This document shows, one piece after another, positions 1-9,468 of a DNA stretch of 64,000 nt. The notes under the pieces were generated by a model. It was not told the origin of the DNA, made no database searches, and saw only the letters and a program-made list of their open reading frames with translations. Each line of letters opens with the position of its first letter. Position 1 is the first letter of the stretch. The stretch covers positions 79,014,705 through 79,078,704 of the forward strand of contig CP136067.1 of the NCBI GenBank assembly GCA_032622095.1. Reading direction: 5' to 3'. Source of the stretch: Siphonodentalium dalli. Taxonomy: Eukaryota > Mollusca > Scaphopoda > Gadilida > Siphonodentaliidae. Both the position numbers and the translations under genes were made by a program.

Positions 1-449
1 CATCAGTTGGAGAATTTTCCAACCTGAGGGGGAGTATGAGGTTTGAAATTTCCAACACTAGGAAAGCTTCAGTTGAGGACAGTCTAGATGCTGGCATTTG
101 CGATTTTCTTGTATAGTTTTCAAAATGTTCTCACACCGGGCAGAACCGGTCAACCCGGTGTGTCCTGGTCTCTTGCCGGTAACCGTGTGCATTTGTCTGG
201 AGTTAGACCACTAGATGTTAGGATTTATGCAATTTTTCAGGTTATAATATCTGAATTTTCTCATACCGGGAATATAGAATCATAGTTTATGAATATATAT
301 GATATTAGGCCTGAGCACTGATGTGCAAGGGGGTGCAAATGAAATTATTCAAAACTTGTGTTTGGTCTGATTCTGATTCAAGTTGGAATTTCCCATGGTG
401 GACACCCAATTTGTGACCCAAACGGAGACCATCTAGCCACGTCCCTGAT
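1..449 (+). mobile_element. 3' part of foldback family A, cut by window start
   Basis: This matches the right-hand half of the complete element at 55452-56538. Shared landmarks in the same order are TTTCCAACCTNAG, GTATGAGGTTTGAAATTTCC, GTCTAGATGCT, CACACCGGG, GATATTAGGCCTGAG and the end CTAGCCACNTCCCTG near 431-447. The unit GGTGCAAATGNAATTAT..TTGATTCAAG occurs once here but about three times in the 56 kb copy. The 5' part lies outside the window. No protein is encoded. Confidence 0.8.
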
Positions 450-917
450 CACAAGCGCTCAATCGATCGGTGGTGAGTGTCGCAGTGTCGCATTCAAATC
501 ATATTTGTGTTCCTGAAGCATCCGATATTGTGTATCAGATTCAGGCTGTATGCTCATGATACTATAGTTTGACCGATATGCATATGACACCACATTACCA
601 CGCGTATTGCCATTCGGTGTATGCCGACCGTTAAAACAGGACGAATGCCATATGTTACACGCATACCGTCTACAATAGGAATGTTGACGGAAAATGTCTG
701 GATCACCTCGCTCATAATGTTGACCTGCAGAGAAACATACCATTGTTGATCTGTTGTGAATAATGATGCTATCTCACCAACTGCGTGTACTTGAGATAGT
801 GTACTTTGGAAATTCCGGTGGCAGGTTTATGGTAAATATATTGCGTTTGTTACACATAGAAAAACGTTATACAATTGTTGATCGGTTGTCTATAACGTGA
901 ACCGCCCCCTAATTGAT
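450..917. other. No gene seen; unassigned single-copy-looking DNA
   Basis: I see no convincing coding signal. A 94-residue reading frame on the minus strand (459-743) has no recognisable motif. No other part of the window resembles this stretch by eye. Confidence 0.5.
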
Positions 918-1088
918 TGAGATATAGAGGATATCCAACGAGTTATGTTGGGATATACGATTTTATGAAACGAGTTTGATAAATTTGATTCACAACGAGT
1001 CGTAGACGAGTTGTGAATCAAATTTATCAAACGAGTTTCATAAAATCTTCTATCCCAACATTACGAGTTGAAGATCTTGTATATCACA
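918..1088 (+). mobile_element. Foldback hairpin with tandem G.A mismatch motifs (copy 1)
   Basis: A near-perfect palindrome with arms of about 85 bases. Bases pair when their coordinates sum to 2006, and the loop is G1002-T1003-A1004 closed by C1001-G1005. From 959 to 1001 every position pairs by Watson-Crick rules with its partner except two tandem sites: GA 997-998 opposite GA 1008-1009, and GA 972-973 opposite GA 1033-1034. A third site is GA 940-941 opposite GA 1065-1066. All six arms carry ACGAGT on the plus strand (938, 970, 995, 1006, 1031, 1063), where a true palindrome would have ACTCGT on one side. A few other mismatches (for example 927, 933, 935, 944, 956 and 958) sit in the outer stem. 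No ORF. Confidence 0.85.
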
Positions 1089-1141
1089 TGGAAAAAAACT
1101 AGAGTAGAGCTTTATGAATTTTTAAGAAATCAAAATCATTA

Positions 1142-1453
1142 AGCCGCTTTCACACATGTCCGTTTCTCGGATGCGTTTCCTTGCGTTTCTAATATTTTAA
1201 CGCATCCGGAAAACGCATCGGTCGAAATAGTGAAGCTAGCCACACATGCTTGTGTATGCTTTTTTAGAAACGCAGGCGAAACGCAGCATTTCAAGTCCGA
1301 GACATGAAAAAAAAGAAACGCATCCGGCAAACGCACATGTGTGAAATACCCAGTGATATTATCACTGTTTTGACCGATGCGTTTTCCCGATGCGTTAAAA
1401 TATTAGAAACGCAAGGAAACGCATCGGAGAAACGGACATGTGTGAAAGCGGCT
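1142..1453. mobile_element. MITE with ~85-bp terminal inverted repeats, TTA target site
   Basis: The ends AGCCGCTTTCACACATGTCC and its reverse complement extend as almost perfect inverted repeats for about 85 bases, so the 312-bp element folds into a long hairpin. The same 3-bp TTA flanks both ends (1139-1141 and 1454-1456), which fits the TWA preference of PIF/Harbinger-type elements. The repeats contain several GATGCGTTT/AACGCATC submotifs, and a small palindrome CAGTGATATTATCACTG lies near 1351-1367. It is non-coding; the ORFs across it are by-products of the repeats. The superfamily is inferred from the target site only. Confidence 0.8.
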
Positions 1454-1457
1454 TTAA

Positions 1458-1906
1458 AGGTACTCAATCCGATCAGACGTTCCCCATATCATCAAGTTAT
1501 AACAACAAAATTTCTTCAAAATATGCTTTTGTTATCAGAATCGATTAATTACAACAAAATAGTGCTAACCGCTGTCAACTATGCTATGAAATTTCCCAAA
1601 ACGTGTTATTTATCAACATGTTGTTCAACGAAATATGGCCGTATTGTCACTTTCATATCACGAAATTTGGCTGTATTACCACTTGATTTTAGAGTTATCC
1701 ATCTTCATCTGCGATTTTGTCCAAGACAATCGGTTTGACTAGTCGTTTCTGGGCCACAAATAATTTCGAGAAATAACAAATTTCAAAACCCGATATCTAA
1801 TCACTCTGAGCTTTGATGTGTGGGTTCTTCGACTCGAATCAAATATTTTTCACCCCCGACGCCGAAGAAATAGTTATTTGGAAGCATTAATTCGGATTAT
1901 GCATTA
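1458..1906. mobile_element. MITE family J, copy 1 (TTAA-flanked)
   Basis: Begins AGGTACTCAATCCGA after TTAA (1454-1457) and ends TCGGATTATGCATTA before TTAA (1907-1910). The interior shares CACTTGATTTTAGAGTTATCCATC, AACAAATTTCAAAA, CTCTGAGCTTTG and CGACTCGAATCAAATATTTTT with copy 2 at 10535-11014. The right terminus is closer to the copy at 62101 (GCATAATCCGAATTAA in reverse). It abuts other elements on both sides, sharing their TTAA sites. Confidence 0.75.
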
Positions 1907-1910
1907 TTAA

Positions 1911-2269
1911 CCCTTTACCCAACATAAGGGCCCTGTGCCAATGAATTCTATTATATATGCGAGTCGACCATAGGTCGCCTCGCATATATAAGAGAATGCA
2001 TTGGCTTAACACATTAAAAATTATAAAATTGTTAAACAATGTAAGAAAAAATGGTAAAAAAAAAGATTTTGTTTAGGCCAATGCATTCTCTTATATATGC
2101 GAGGCGACCTATACATTGGCACAGGGCATAACTGTAACTATCACAATGTGGTCAAGGAGCCGGTTCCAATGATATCCATATTTGTATGGTTTTATTGAGA
2201 CAAACCGAAGATATTTTAGGCTTTTGAAGCTTTATTTGGCCGGTTTTGGCCGTTTTGTTGGGTAAAGGG
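1911..2269. mobile_element. piggyBac-like MITE with TTAA target site
   Basis: The inverted ends CCCTTTACCCAACA and TGTTGGGTAAAGGG are perfect over 14 bases and lie exactly between TTAA at 1907-1910 and TTAA at 2270-2273. TTAA target duplication with ends beginning CCC is the hallmark of the piggyBac superfamily. At 359 bp with no ORF it is non-autonomous. A second MITE (1930-2127) is nested inside. Confidence 0.75.
1930..2127. mobile_element. MITE family B, copy 1, nested
   Basis: The inverted ends are GCCCTGTGCCAATG and CATTGGCACAGGGC. Each side also carries a hairpin made from ATTCTCTTATATATGCGAG and its complement around GGCGACC. The same family occurs at 5685-5847. It sits inside the piggyBac-like element at 1911-2269, so it inserted later. 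Confidence 0.75.
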
Positions 2270-2502
2270 TTAAAAGAATCTGCAAAATGAATACACTTAA
2301 AGCGTTGGCTGAGACTATTCACAATCGTATACGGCATTATTGCGCGCTCTGGGGCTGGCGACTGATAATATAGCCCTCCAATATGCCTCTTTGTTTTGTG
2401 TCTATTTTCGTTAGTTCGACGAAGTTGGGCAATAATTTAACTTTAATGAACAAAGCAATCATTTTTGCATTGTCTTGTTTTGGTGTCACGCGCGGTTTTT
2501 TA

Positions 2503-2885
2503 ACTCACCTGAGACGAAATATCCGGTGGAGCTATAGTCACCACTCCTTGTTCGCCGTCCGTCCGTCCATCCATCCGTCCGTCAAAAATTCTTTGAACAA
2601 CTTCTCTAGATCCATAGGGCCGAATGGGTTCATATTTGGTGTGGCTATTCCCTAAAAATGTGACTCACATTCAGATTTGTTCAAATGAGGTAACTGGGTC
2701 AAATAGTTGCGAAGCCAGGGCCATAACTCTTTTCCTCCATAGTAATTCTTAAGACGACTTCTCAAATACCATCGGTCCGAATAGGTTCATATTTGGTATG
2801 AGGGATCCTTGTGTGACTGTGTTTCAGATCTGTTCAAATGAGGTCACTGCATTAAATGAAGGCGGAGCCAGTGACATAAGTCAAA
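2503..2885 (+). repeat. Mollusc-type dispersed repeat (CTCACCTGAGACGAA..)
   Basis: Starts TAACTCACCTGAGACGAAAT, followed by a CCGTCCGTCCGTCC run, then two modules. Each module has an ACTTCTC part, GGTTCATATTTGGT, and CAGATNTGTTCAAATGAGGT. I recall this arrangement from dispersed repeats in mollusc genomes; that is memory, not a search. The 90-residue ORF over it is a by-product. Broken copies of the last module appear at 3850-3900, 3985-4010 and 5336-5400. Confidence 0.6.
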
Positions 2886-3038
2886 CAAACAAAAAAACAA
2901 ATTCAGATTGAACTCAATTGCTCAATTTAAAAAAAAACATGTTATAAAATTTGAAAAGTTAACACCATTATAAGATCCGCCGTGTTATGAAACTTTAATG
3001 AAATCACGGAAACTTTCCATCACCTCCCCCCCTCCCCC

Positions 3039-3078
3039 AACACACGCACACACACACACACACACACAAACACACACA
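3039..3078. repeat. (CA)n microsatellite
   Basis: A run of CA dinucleotides with two small interruptions, preceded by a C-rich stretch from 3023. Confidence 0.9.
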
Positions 3079-3342
3079 TGACCCAGACCCCACCCTGCCC
3101 ACAACAAACAGCCTCTCCACCCCATATCATTTCACAACTTACCTCTCTCACTAGAAGCAGAGATATATCTGACAGATGACTCAGTCAGGTATTAGCTTCA
3201 GAGAGACAGACACAGTCACGTCATTGAGATTCGAACAATAGATGCTATCTGACAGGCTTGTGTAAACAACTGGTGATTGTTGTTATTATCAAATTAAAAC
3301 ACAATTATGTTACCAATCCTGAACTTAGTGTCTGTCATTTGC

Positions 3343-3732
3343 AGAATGAGGTCCCCAGAGGGTGAATTTAGTGACGATACCCTTACAACAGACAAGCATC
3401 ACCAAATACACCATCCGGGGATCTCATTCTGATTAGGCCTCATCTCTTGGGAAGTGTCTAGAGTATCAAATTGACATTTTTAGTTACTTTTTCACTTTTT
3501 CCCTTCTGTTCAGTTTCTATATCCCCTAATTTGCAGAAGATAAAATGCATAGTCCGGGTGCTCAATGGGTGCACGTTACCAATTTCACCAGGAGAACTTC
3601 AATCTGTTCCTAGGTTTTCCATGGCAGTTGAGGCCTAATCATAATGAATTCCCCAGAGGGTGAATTCGGTTATGCTAGCCCGCCTTGCGGAATAGCATCA
3701 TTAAATTCACCTGTTTGTGGACCTCATTCTTC
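3343..3732. mobile_element. Nested inverted-repeat (foldback) element
   Basis: Outer arms: GAATGAGGTCCCCAGAGGGT at about 3344 is inverted as TAAATTCACC..GGACCTCATTCT ending at 3730. Inner arms: GGGGATCTCATTCTGATTAGGCCTCA (3417-3442) is inverted as GAGGCCTAATCATAATGAATTCCCC (3629-3653). The same ~35-bp block is therefore present four times in alternating orientation. No coding content; the short ORF 3644-3832 lies across repeat sequence. Confidence 0.6.
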
Positions 3733-3839
3733 AAATGTCAGACACACTAAATTCAGACTTGGCTGTTCCAATATTATTTTCTCAACCACCACTTATCCAG
3801 GTGAAATCCTACCCTTATTTTTCAAAGAATAACTGGGGG

Positions 3840-4010
3840 TATATTGGATTGAATTTGTCTGTCCTTGTGTGACTGGGGTTCAGATTTATTCAAATGGGGT
3901 AATTTTTTAGGAAATTTGAGGGAAATCAACTTACTTCAACTCTTAAATTACCCTTTGAAATTACTAGATGAATGGATCTCATAGATGGGGATTCACATTT
4001 GTTCAAATGC
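3840..4010 (+). repeat. Degenerate copies of the mollusc-type repeat module
   Basis: CCTTGTGTGACTGGGGTTCAGATTTATTCAAATGGGG (3862-3898) matches the last module of 2503-2885. A weaker match, GATTCACATTTGTTCAAATG, follows near 3988. Confidence 0.5.
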
Positions 4011-4089
4011 TGTTTGGTACTGTTCAAGTTATACTATTCTTGATTTCTAGGCAGCCTGTGTGGGGGGGGGGGGCAACATTTTAGGCAAT

Positions 4090-4440
4090 TGGGAGGGAGT
4101 GTGGAGTGGTGGAGTTTTGACCCCTTAGTTTTATCAAATTTTCAACAGTTGAAAATTTCATGCCGGATACAACATTAGTTGTAGATTAGATTTTCACACC
4201 AAAAATATGTTAGAATTTATTTTCCAAACAGTACGTTTTTAAACCAACATTCCATATGTTCCTACTTCAGGTTAAACTCTTGGACCGAATTGGCCAAAAA
4301 ATGTAACTTTATTGGGGATGTCAGGTTGGTAATTTCCAAACGTTTGAGAGCTTGATGTACCGGTACCAGTTGTAAAATTCAACCTAAGAGGGATCTCAAA
4401 GGGAATTTTGTGAACTTAGTACTGTGGTATGGTTGTCTTC
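4090..4440 (+). repeat. Eroded copy of foldback family A
   Basis: TCAAATTTTCAACAGTTGAAAATTTCATGCC and AACATTAGTTG (about 4134-4182) align with the left portion of the complete element at 55452-56538. The rest is too diverged to follow. A run of ten or more G lies just upstream at 4062-4073. Confidence 0.5.
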
Positions 4441-4539
4441 TTTAAAAAGGGTAAGGGGTTGGAGATTTGTCAGTGGTGCGAAATAGAAATTTCAAGGCGA
4501 AGAGCCCTGCTCATCTGAGAACATCCAGCTATGTCCATG

Positions 4540-4665
4540 TTTATAACTACTTGTCTTAAGTGATTTTGACAAGTACTGACTGTTGGAGTCTTCAGAGACC
4601 CAGTCTTCTCAGTCTTTACAGCTGGTGAGCGACCCACAGTCAATGACTGTCTTTTGTCGGAATAG
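4540..4665 (+). repeat. Dispersed repeat L, copy 1
   Basis: About 125 bases, from TAACTACTTNTNTT through TTTGACAAGTAC, AGTCTTTACANNCTGGTG and CCACAGTCANTGACTGTCTT, recur as a direct repeat at 6593-6716. The class is unknown and it is non-coding. Confidence 0.6.
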
Positions 4666-5319
4666 TATTAATCTGCCTGTGTTGGCGCGATGCCTAGTAA
4701 TATGTAACTATAGTGAGAGATAAGAGAATATGTAATGCGTCTTTAATGATATAATATAGTTTCGTGTGATATAGTGTTAGTTGACATGACAGTTGTTATG
4801 TTTCGGGTTCAGCCGATGGCAAGTTTATGGCAAAAATACTGCTTTAAATGTGTTGACACCATTGGGTTCGTTATCACGGTAGAATATCGCAATATAACAT
4901 TATCATCGGGATACTCATCCAAATAACATTACTGGTTATGAGCCTGGTTGTCTGTTTGTCAAAGTAGGTTATGGATATGAGCCTGGATGTCTGATTAGGT
5001 TATGGTTATGAGCTTCATTGTCGGCCGCCTTTGGGCAAAACATTTGTAAATTTTCTCAAACTTTTCGCGATAGAAGTACCTTTTCTGACAATTTTATTGG
5101 TCGGCATCCATTCAAACTTCACAATGTCACAATTTAATTATATATTTAACAATATTTCTTAAATATTACCTGACAAACGCTATTTAAATGATTAAACTAA
5201 ACAAGAGTAGACTAAACAAGACAGTGTAATTGCCAAAGCCCATATCTGGGCTTCCAGCACTCTTACATAGGGTCCAAATATGGGCTTTCAGCACTGAACC
5301 AGTTAAGAACCATCAGGTC
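4666..5319. other. No gene seen; short direct repeats only
   Basis: GGTTATGNNTATGAGCCTGG recurs near 4930-4990, and CCNAATATGGGCTTTCAGCACT-like pairs occur near 5240-5300. I see nothing that supports a gene. Confidence 0.5.
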
Positions 5320-5400
5320 TATTTAGTTTATAATTGGTATGGAGGGTCCTTGTGTGACTGGGGTTCAGATTTGTTCAAATGGGGTCACTGGATATCCCAG
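5320..5400 (+). repeat. Fragment of the mollusc-type repeat
   Basis: CCTTGTGTGACTGGGGTTCAGATTTGTTCAAATGGGGTCACTG matches the terminal module of the repeat at 2503-2885. Confidence 0.55.
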
Positions 5401-5684
5401 CACAACCGCTTTACTATGTACAGCTGACACTGTGGCACATTATAAAGTAATTAGCTAGCTAGCTAGATAGATATATTTTATTACTCTTTTCATCGACAAG
5501 ATATATGAGCATGAACAAAAGGAATTAAACATATAAATTATGCAGATAGTGGGTTGGAACCTTTGGATGAATGCAGTTTAATCCAATGTTTTGACAGCTG
5601 TCTAAACATAATACAGTTTGACAGTTTATTATTAGTGTTGGTATTAACCTTCCATGACATGGGCTGCACTGGTGCAGCATTAAG

Positions 5685-5847
5685 ACTCTGTGCCAGTGCG
5701 TTCTCTTGTATATGCGGGTCTCCAATAGGGAGCCTCGCATATATACGAGAATGCACTGGTTTTCAAGGTCAAGGAAATAATGTTAGGCCAATGTATTCTC
5801 TTATATATGTGAGTTTCCTATATATAAGAGAATGCATTGGCACAGGG
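5685..5847. mobile_element. MITE family B, copy 2
   Basis: Inverted ends CTCTGTGCCAGTGCGTTCTC and GAGAATGCATTGGCACAGGG, with internal ATATATGCGAG-type hairpins as in copy 1 (1930-2127). An AGCTAGCTAGCTAGATAGAT microsatellite lies upstream at about 5453-5474. Confidence 0.75.
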
Positions 5848-6592
5848 TTTTCGCAAAAATTCAGGAAGCTCGAGTCATGGAAGGGTTGTTAACCCACATA
5901 TTTGTGTTTTATTTCCAAAGTCCTGATTGATATGCTTATGTTTACTCACAACAGTGGGACACAGATGTTTTTCCTCAATTTAACATGGGGTGTGTGTTTT
6001 ATTGACTGTTGAGTTAGTAGTCAGGCATCCGTCCAAATAAATCACACATGTCCTATTCTTGTTTGGATGTGTCCACAGGAGTTGGGGAGCAGGTTTGTTC
6101 AATGAGATGTAATTTTTTTTTCCAAAACCAATTACACAAATTAAATTGAATATAAAATAATAAACCATTGATAAAGAGAAAGGGCTCCTGTTTTTAATAT
6201 TTACCCAATACTTATTATTTTATAACAAGATATCATAGGGTGGTTCTGGCTTCTAACTAGAAAATAATTGGAGTGAAAAAAAAAACGCTTTTTTGATAAA
6301 TGTATTTAAACTTACATGATTGGTGTGGTTATTTAAAACCTTTCATACCCTTTATCTGTTTTATTCTACTGTTTTAGCTTTTAAATTTGAGTATGAACTA
6401 CCTGTAGAATCAGTTCCAGATAACATACACTTTTCAGATTTAAACAAAAATCTTCTGATATATATTATTAAAATACAATTTTGTCTTCCAACACATGCAC
6501 ACATATGGTGCACATAATGTCAACATCTGAATTAATTAAATTAAGAATGTGTATGTATGTCAATGTGAACATTTTAATACAAAGCTGTGTGT
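5848..6592. other. No gene seen; AT-rich unassigned DNA
   Basis: Several frames of about 60-65 codons exist, without motifs or splice context. There is an A run at 6279-6286. Confidence 0.5.
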
Positions 6593-6716
6593 ATAGTTCT
6601 AACTACTTATTTTGAAGTAAATTTGACAAGTACCGACTCTTTTAGTCTACATAGTCCCAGTATTCTCAGTCTTTACAATCTGGTGGGCGATCCACAGTCA
6701 TTGACTGTCTTGTTAA
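6593..6716 (+). repeat. Dispersed repeat L, copy 2
   Basis: Direct repeat of 4540-4665. The best-conserved parts are TCTCAGTCTTTACA and CCACAGTCATTGACTGTCTT. Confidence 0.6.
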
Positions 6717-6809
6717 AAAAGAAATCAGTTTCTCAGCAATTTGTTTCGTCATAATCATAACACGAGCAGCTGAGATGGGCGGCGGCTTTAGTTACAGAGT
6801 AGGTAACGT

Positions 6810-7330
6810 AATGTACACCACGGTCCCACGAACCAAGCCAAATCCACAATTCAAGAACACTCCATGAAGGGTCTCAATGGGGTGGTGGTCATCCGATTTG
6901 CCAAACCCATAATAACCTGTGTCAGTCACTGTCACCCCACATATGCATGTACTATGAAATTATAATATATGCGTTTACCTATTTCCAAATAACGTGACCA
7001 CTTTCTCATTATATAGAAGGTCCTTATGCATGTGAGAGCTGCAACCTGGCAACATGTCGGTGGGTGCCTCATCCCACCAGACTACGGTAATACATGTCAA
7101 CAGGTGGAAATTTGATAATGTTATGAATTGCCAGTATTGACTACAGGTTGTTTACCGGACGCAATTCACTTGAACCAGCACGACTAATAATGTTCTGATT
7201 AACCACCGCGTTCTCACTGGCGCATTTATTGCAGCAAGAAAATAACAGGGGACATTATTGTACCCGATACCTGATACTTTTTTGCAGATATTTTATTGCA
7301 GCTATATGTGGTCGCGCAATTCTCATTGTT
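6810..7330 (+). repeat. Dispersed repeat C, plus-strand copy
   Basis: About 500 bases are present in reverse complement at 14486-14995. Landmarks: GTGTACACCACGGTCCCACGAACCAAGC-like start, CCATTGGGGTGG-type stretch, CATATGCATGTACT, GTCGGTGGGTGCCTCATCCCACC, GTTTACCGGACGCAATTCACTTGAACC and GCAGCAAGAAAATAACAGGG. No ORF is shared by the two copies. Class unknown. Confidence 0.75.
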
Positions 7331-7598
7331 TCGTCCTGATTTTGTTGAAATAAACTGACAATTCTGAGAGATGGCACGGGAGGGGGGGGTAAGAAAAGAT
7401 TTGCAGGAAGGTGTGCCGGGGTGGGTGGGTTGTCCAAGAGGCAAAAACCAACCTGGTAATTTTTACTAAAGACTTTTGTGCCCATATTTGACATTTGTTA
7501 CAGTTTAAAACACATTATAACCTGTTATAACTGCAAAGACATATCAGTTTAGTTCATTGAAATAAGCACATGCACAATAAGTCTTTAAGAAAATAACT

Positions 7599-7879
7599 CT
7601 ATACGTACTCGAGATACTGAGCTGTGATTCTATACGTACTCGAGATACTGAGCTGTGATTATATACGTACTCGAGATACTGAGCTGTGATTCTATACGTA
7701 CTCGAGATACTGAGCTGTGATTATATACGTACTCGATATACTGAGCTGTGATTCTATACGTACTCGAGATACTGAGCTGTGATTCTATACGTACTCGAGA
7801 TACTGAGCTGTGATTCTATACGTTCTCGAGATACTGAGCTGTGATTCTATACGTACTCGAGATACTGAGCTGTGATTCT
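7599..7879 (+). repeat. 31-bp minisatellite, nine units
   Basis: The unit CTATACGTACTCGAGATACT + GAGCTGTGATT starts at 7601 and repeats every 31 bases to 7849. Units differ only by single bases (for example GATATA in the fifth and GTTCTC in the eighth). There are no unique spacers. It lies inside repeat D, whose other copy (23650-23700) has a single unit. Confidence 0.95.
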
Positions 7880-7910
7880 ATAGGACTATCTGGATGTGAG
7901 GGCATAGTAT

Positions 7911-8148
7911 GGGATTAGATACGACAGCGCCCAATGTTTATGTTTTGAAGTGAGAGATAACTCTAAGATGTCCGTTATTTCGTTAAATATTACTTTTACG
8001 AAATAACGGGCATTTAAAGATTTACACCACAAAGGCTCAAACTTCGCAAAACGTATAAGAAATGATAAACTCAGGGTGGGTGGGCTTGGGGGAGGCGGAT
8101 GGCACTGTACAGAAGTCAGCCCAAAAAACACCTGTCGTATTTAATCCC
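7911..8148. mobile_element. Short TIR element (MITE K)
   Basis: GGGATTAGATACGACAG at the left is matched by CTGTCGTATTTAATCCC at the right: 17 bases with one mismatch, giving a 238-bp element. An internal hairpin CGTTATTTCGT/ACGAAATAACG lies at about 7974-8010. The corresponding place in the paralogous repeat at 23.6 kb lacks it, although that copy has different sequence there rather than a clean empty site. Confidence 0.65.
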
Positions 8149-8400
8149 AGATATTGCCGAATATGTTCCAGACTGAGCGAAGGAGTAATAATTGTTGTAT
8201 AAGGGAAGTAATCCTACCGCTGATGCGCCGCATAAAAAGCACTGGATTCGTATATATCGGCTTCCTCCGGAATGATATGATCTGATATTCCCGGGCTAAA
8301 ATGTGGAGTTACCCTCGATCTCGTCTATACTACTCCAAAAGGCACAAGCGACAGCACTGTTCGCAACGAACCCATTCACATATAATAAATAGATAAACAG

Positions 8401-8815
8401 ACTGTCAAAGTACGGAAGTTGAGAGGTGTGGTTTTCTGTTTAGGTTACAATGAAAGACGAAGTATCCTATTTGACATTATCAAGCTACCATGTGTTCGTG
8501 TTATATCGATTTTATGAACTCATTCGTGGAAACAATGTGGTCAGATATCGTCTTTCAAAAAAATGGCAGCCATTGATTGAAATTAATATTAATGTTTATG
8601 TTTTATTAAGCAGAAATAAGAAAAAGAAATTGAACAATTTGATGTCAAATCGGATGGGGGAACCCCAACTTGATCATTTGAGAAAGTTATGTTTCTTCGT
8701 ATTGTTCTACGGAAACGTGAATCCGAATCAATATAAATTTGTGTAAGTGTGATAATATCTCTGAATGAAAGATAAGTTTTTGTGTATCTAGGCATTTTAT
8801 TCTGTTTAGATCAAC
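8401..8815 (+). repeat. Dispersed repeat E, plus-strand copy
   Basis: Inverted copy at 16778-17270. It begins ACTGTCAAAGTACGGAAGTTGAGAGG and ends GTATCTAGGCATTTTATTCTGTTTAG. A 98-codon frame (8450-8746) and a 75-codon frame in the other copy start at the same ATG and agree for about 27 residues (MKDE.S.LT.SSY.VFVLYRFYELI), then diverge through indels. I do not recognise the peptide. The agreement may simply reflect DNA similarity, so I do not call a gene. Confidence 0.75.
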
Positions 8816-8819
8816 ATAA

Positions 8820-9150
8820 TTTAATAATAAGCTGTCAATCCACGGAATACTTCAAAACAATTGGCTGGCACACACTTGGCCATTCAGCTTATTTCCTTAT
8901 TTCTCGATAACCTAAATTTCTTGATTACTTTACCCGCTACAGAAATCACAGCATCGTCGAGTCGACCACGCCTATACCGCGTGCCTAAAAATGTACCTGG
9001 AAACTGTTCTATACTTCCTACGATTCAACATGAAATTTCGGTGCTGCGTCGTAATTCTTTCTGGTATAACTGCATTGAAAACAACCGTACTAGATGCTAA
9101 TATGTACAAGTAACCAGACAAATCAACAAGATTGAACATTGCAAAGAAGG
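8820..9150. other. No gene supported
   Basis: A 79-codon plus-strand frame (8861-9100) has no recognisable motif and no splice context. Confidence 0.45.
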
Positions 9151-9290
9151 GGATTGACTATTTAGAGTAACCGGAACGGAACGAGGAACAGGAACAACTT
9201 CCGAGTAATGAAATGACTATTTGGAGTAACAGGAATGGGGCACAGATATATAAGCTCAAATTCCTCGCGTTTTATACGCTATGAAACAAT

Positions 9291-9468
9291 ATAAAGTTAT
9301 TATACAATGTTGTGTACAGTATGTGTTTTTCTTGTACGAGTCCAGGTTGTGGTGTAAAGTCATATTGGACGAGACACGCCAGTGTCGAGTCCAGTATGAC
9401 TTTTCACCACAACCTGGACGAGTACAAGAAAAATGCATACTGTACACAACATTGTATAATGACATTTT
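9291..9468 (+). mobile_element. Foldback hairpin with tandem G.A mismatch motifs (copy 2)
   Basis: Bases pair when coordinates sum to 18759; each arm is about 87 bases. The loop is G9378-C-C-A9381 closed by C9377-G9382. Breaks from Watson-Crick pairing are the tandem sites GA 9371-9372 opposite GA 9387-9388 and GA 9338-9339 opposite GA 9420-9421, one T.T (9355/9404), and T.G or G.T pairs at 9365/9394, 9325/9434, 9324/9435 and 9298/9461. The outermost few positions also fray (9295/9464 and 9292/9467). Both GA sites are 5'-CGAG-3' on the plus strand. The stem sequence does not resemble 918-1088. Not coding. Confidence 0.85.

Larger units (their letters stand above)
7530..8395 (+). repeat. Dispersed repeat D, plus-strand copy
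   Basis: Shared with 23360-23780 in reverse complement: CAGTTTAGTTCANTGAAATAAGCACA, GTCTTTAAGAAAATAA, the ATACGTACTCGAGATACTGAGCTGTGATT unit, and a right part running from GAAGGAGTAATAATT to CCATTCACATATAATAAATAG. This copy has nine tandem units (7599-7879) and a MITE-like insertion (7911-8148); the other copy has one unit and no MITE. Repeat E follows directly. Confidence 0.75.

Noticed and set aside
1139-1738. 144-codon ORF 1304-1738 as a gene
   Set aside because: It starts in one MITE and runs through the next; both are non-coding in other copies.
7599-7879. CRISPR-like array
   Set aside because: Units are contiguous with no spacers, in a eukaryotic context. The same applies to 38730-39180.
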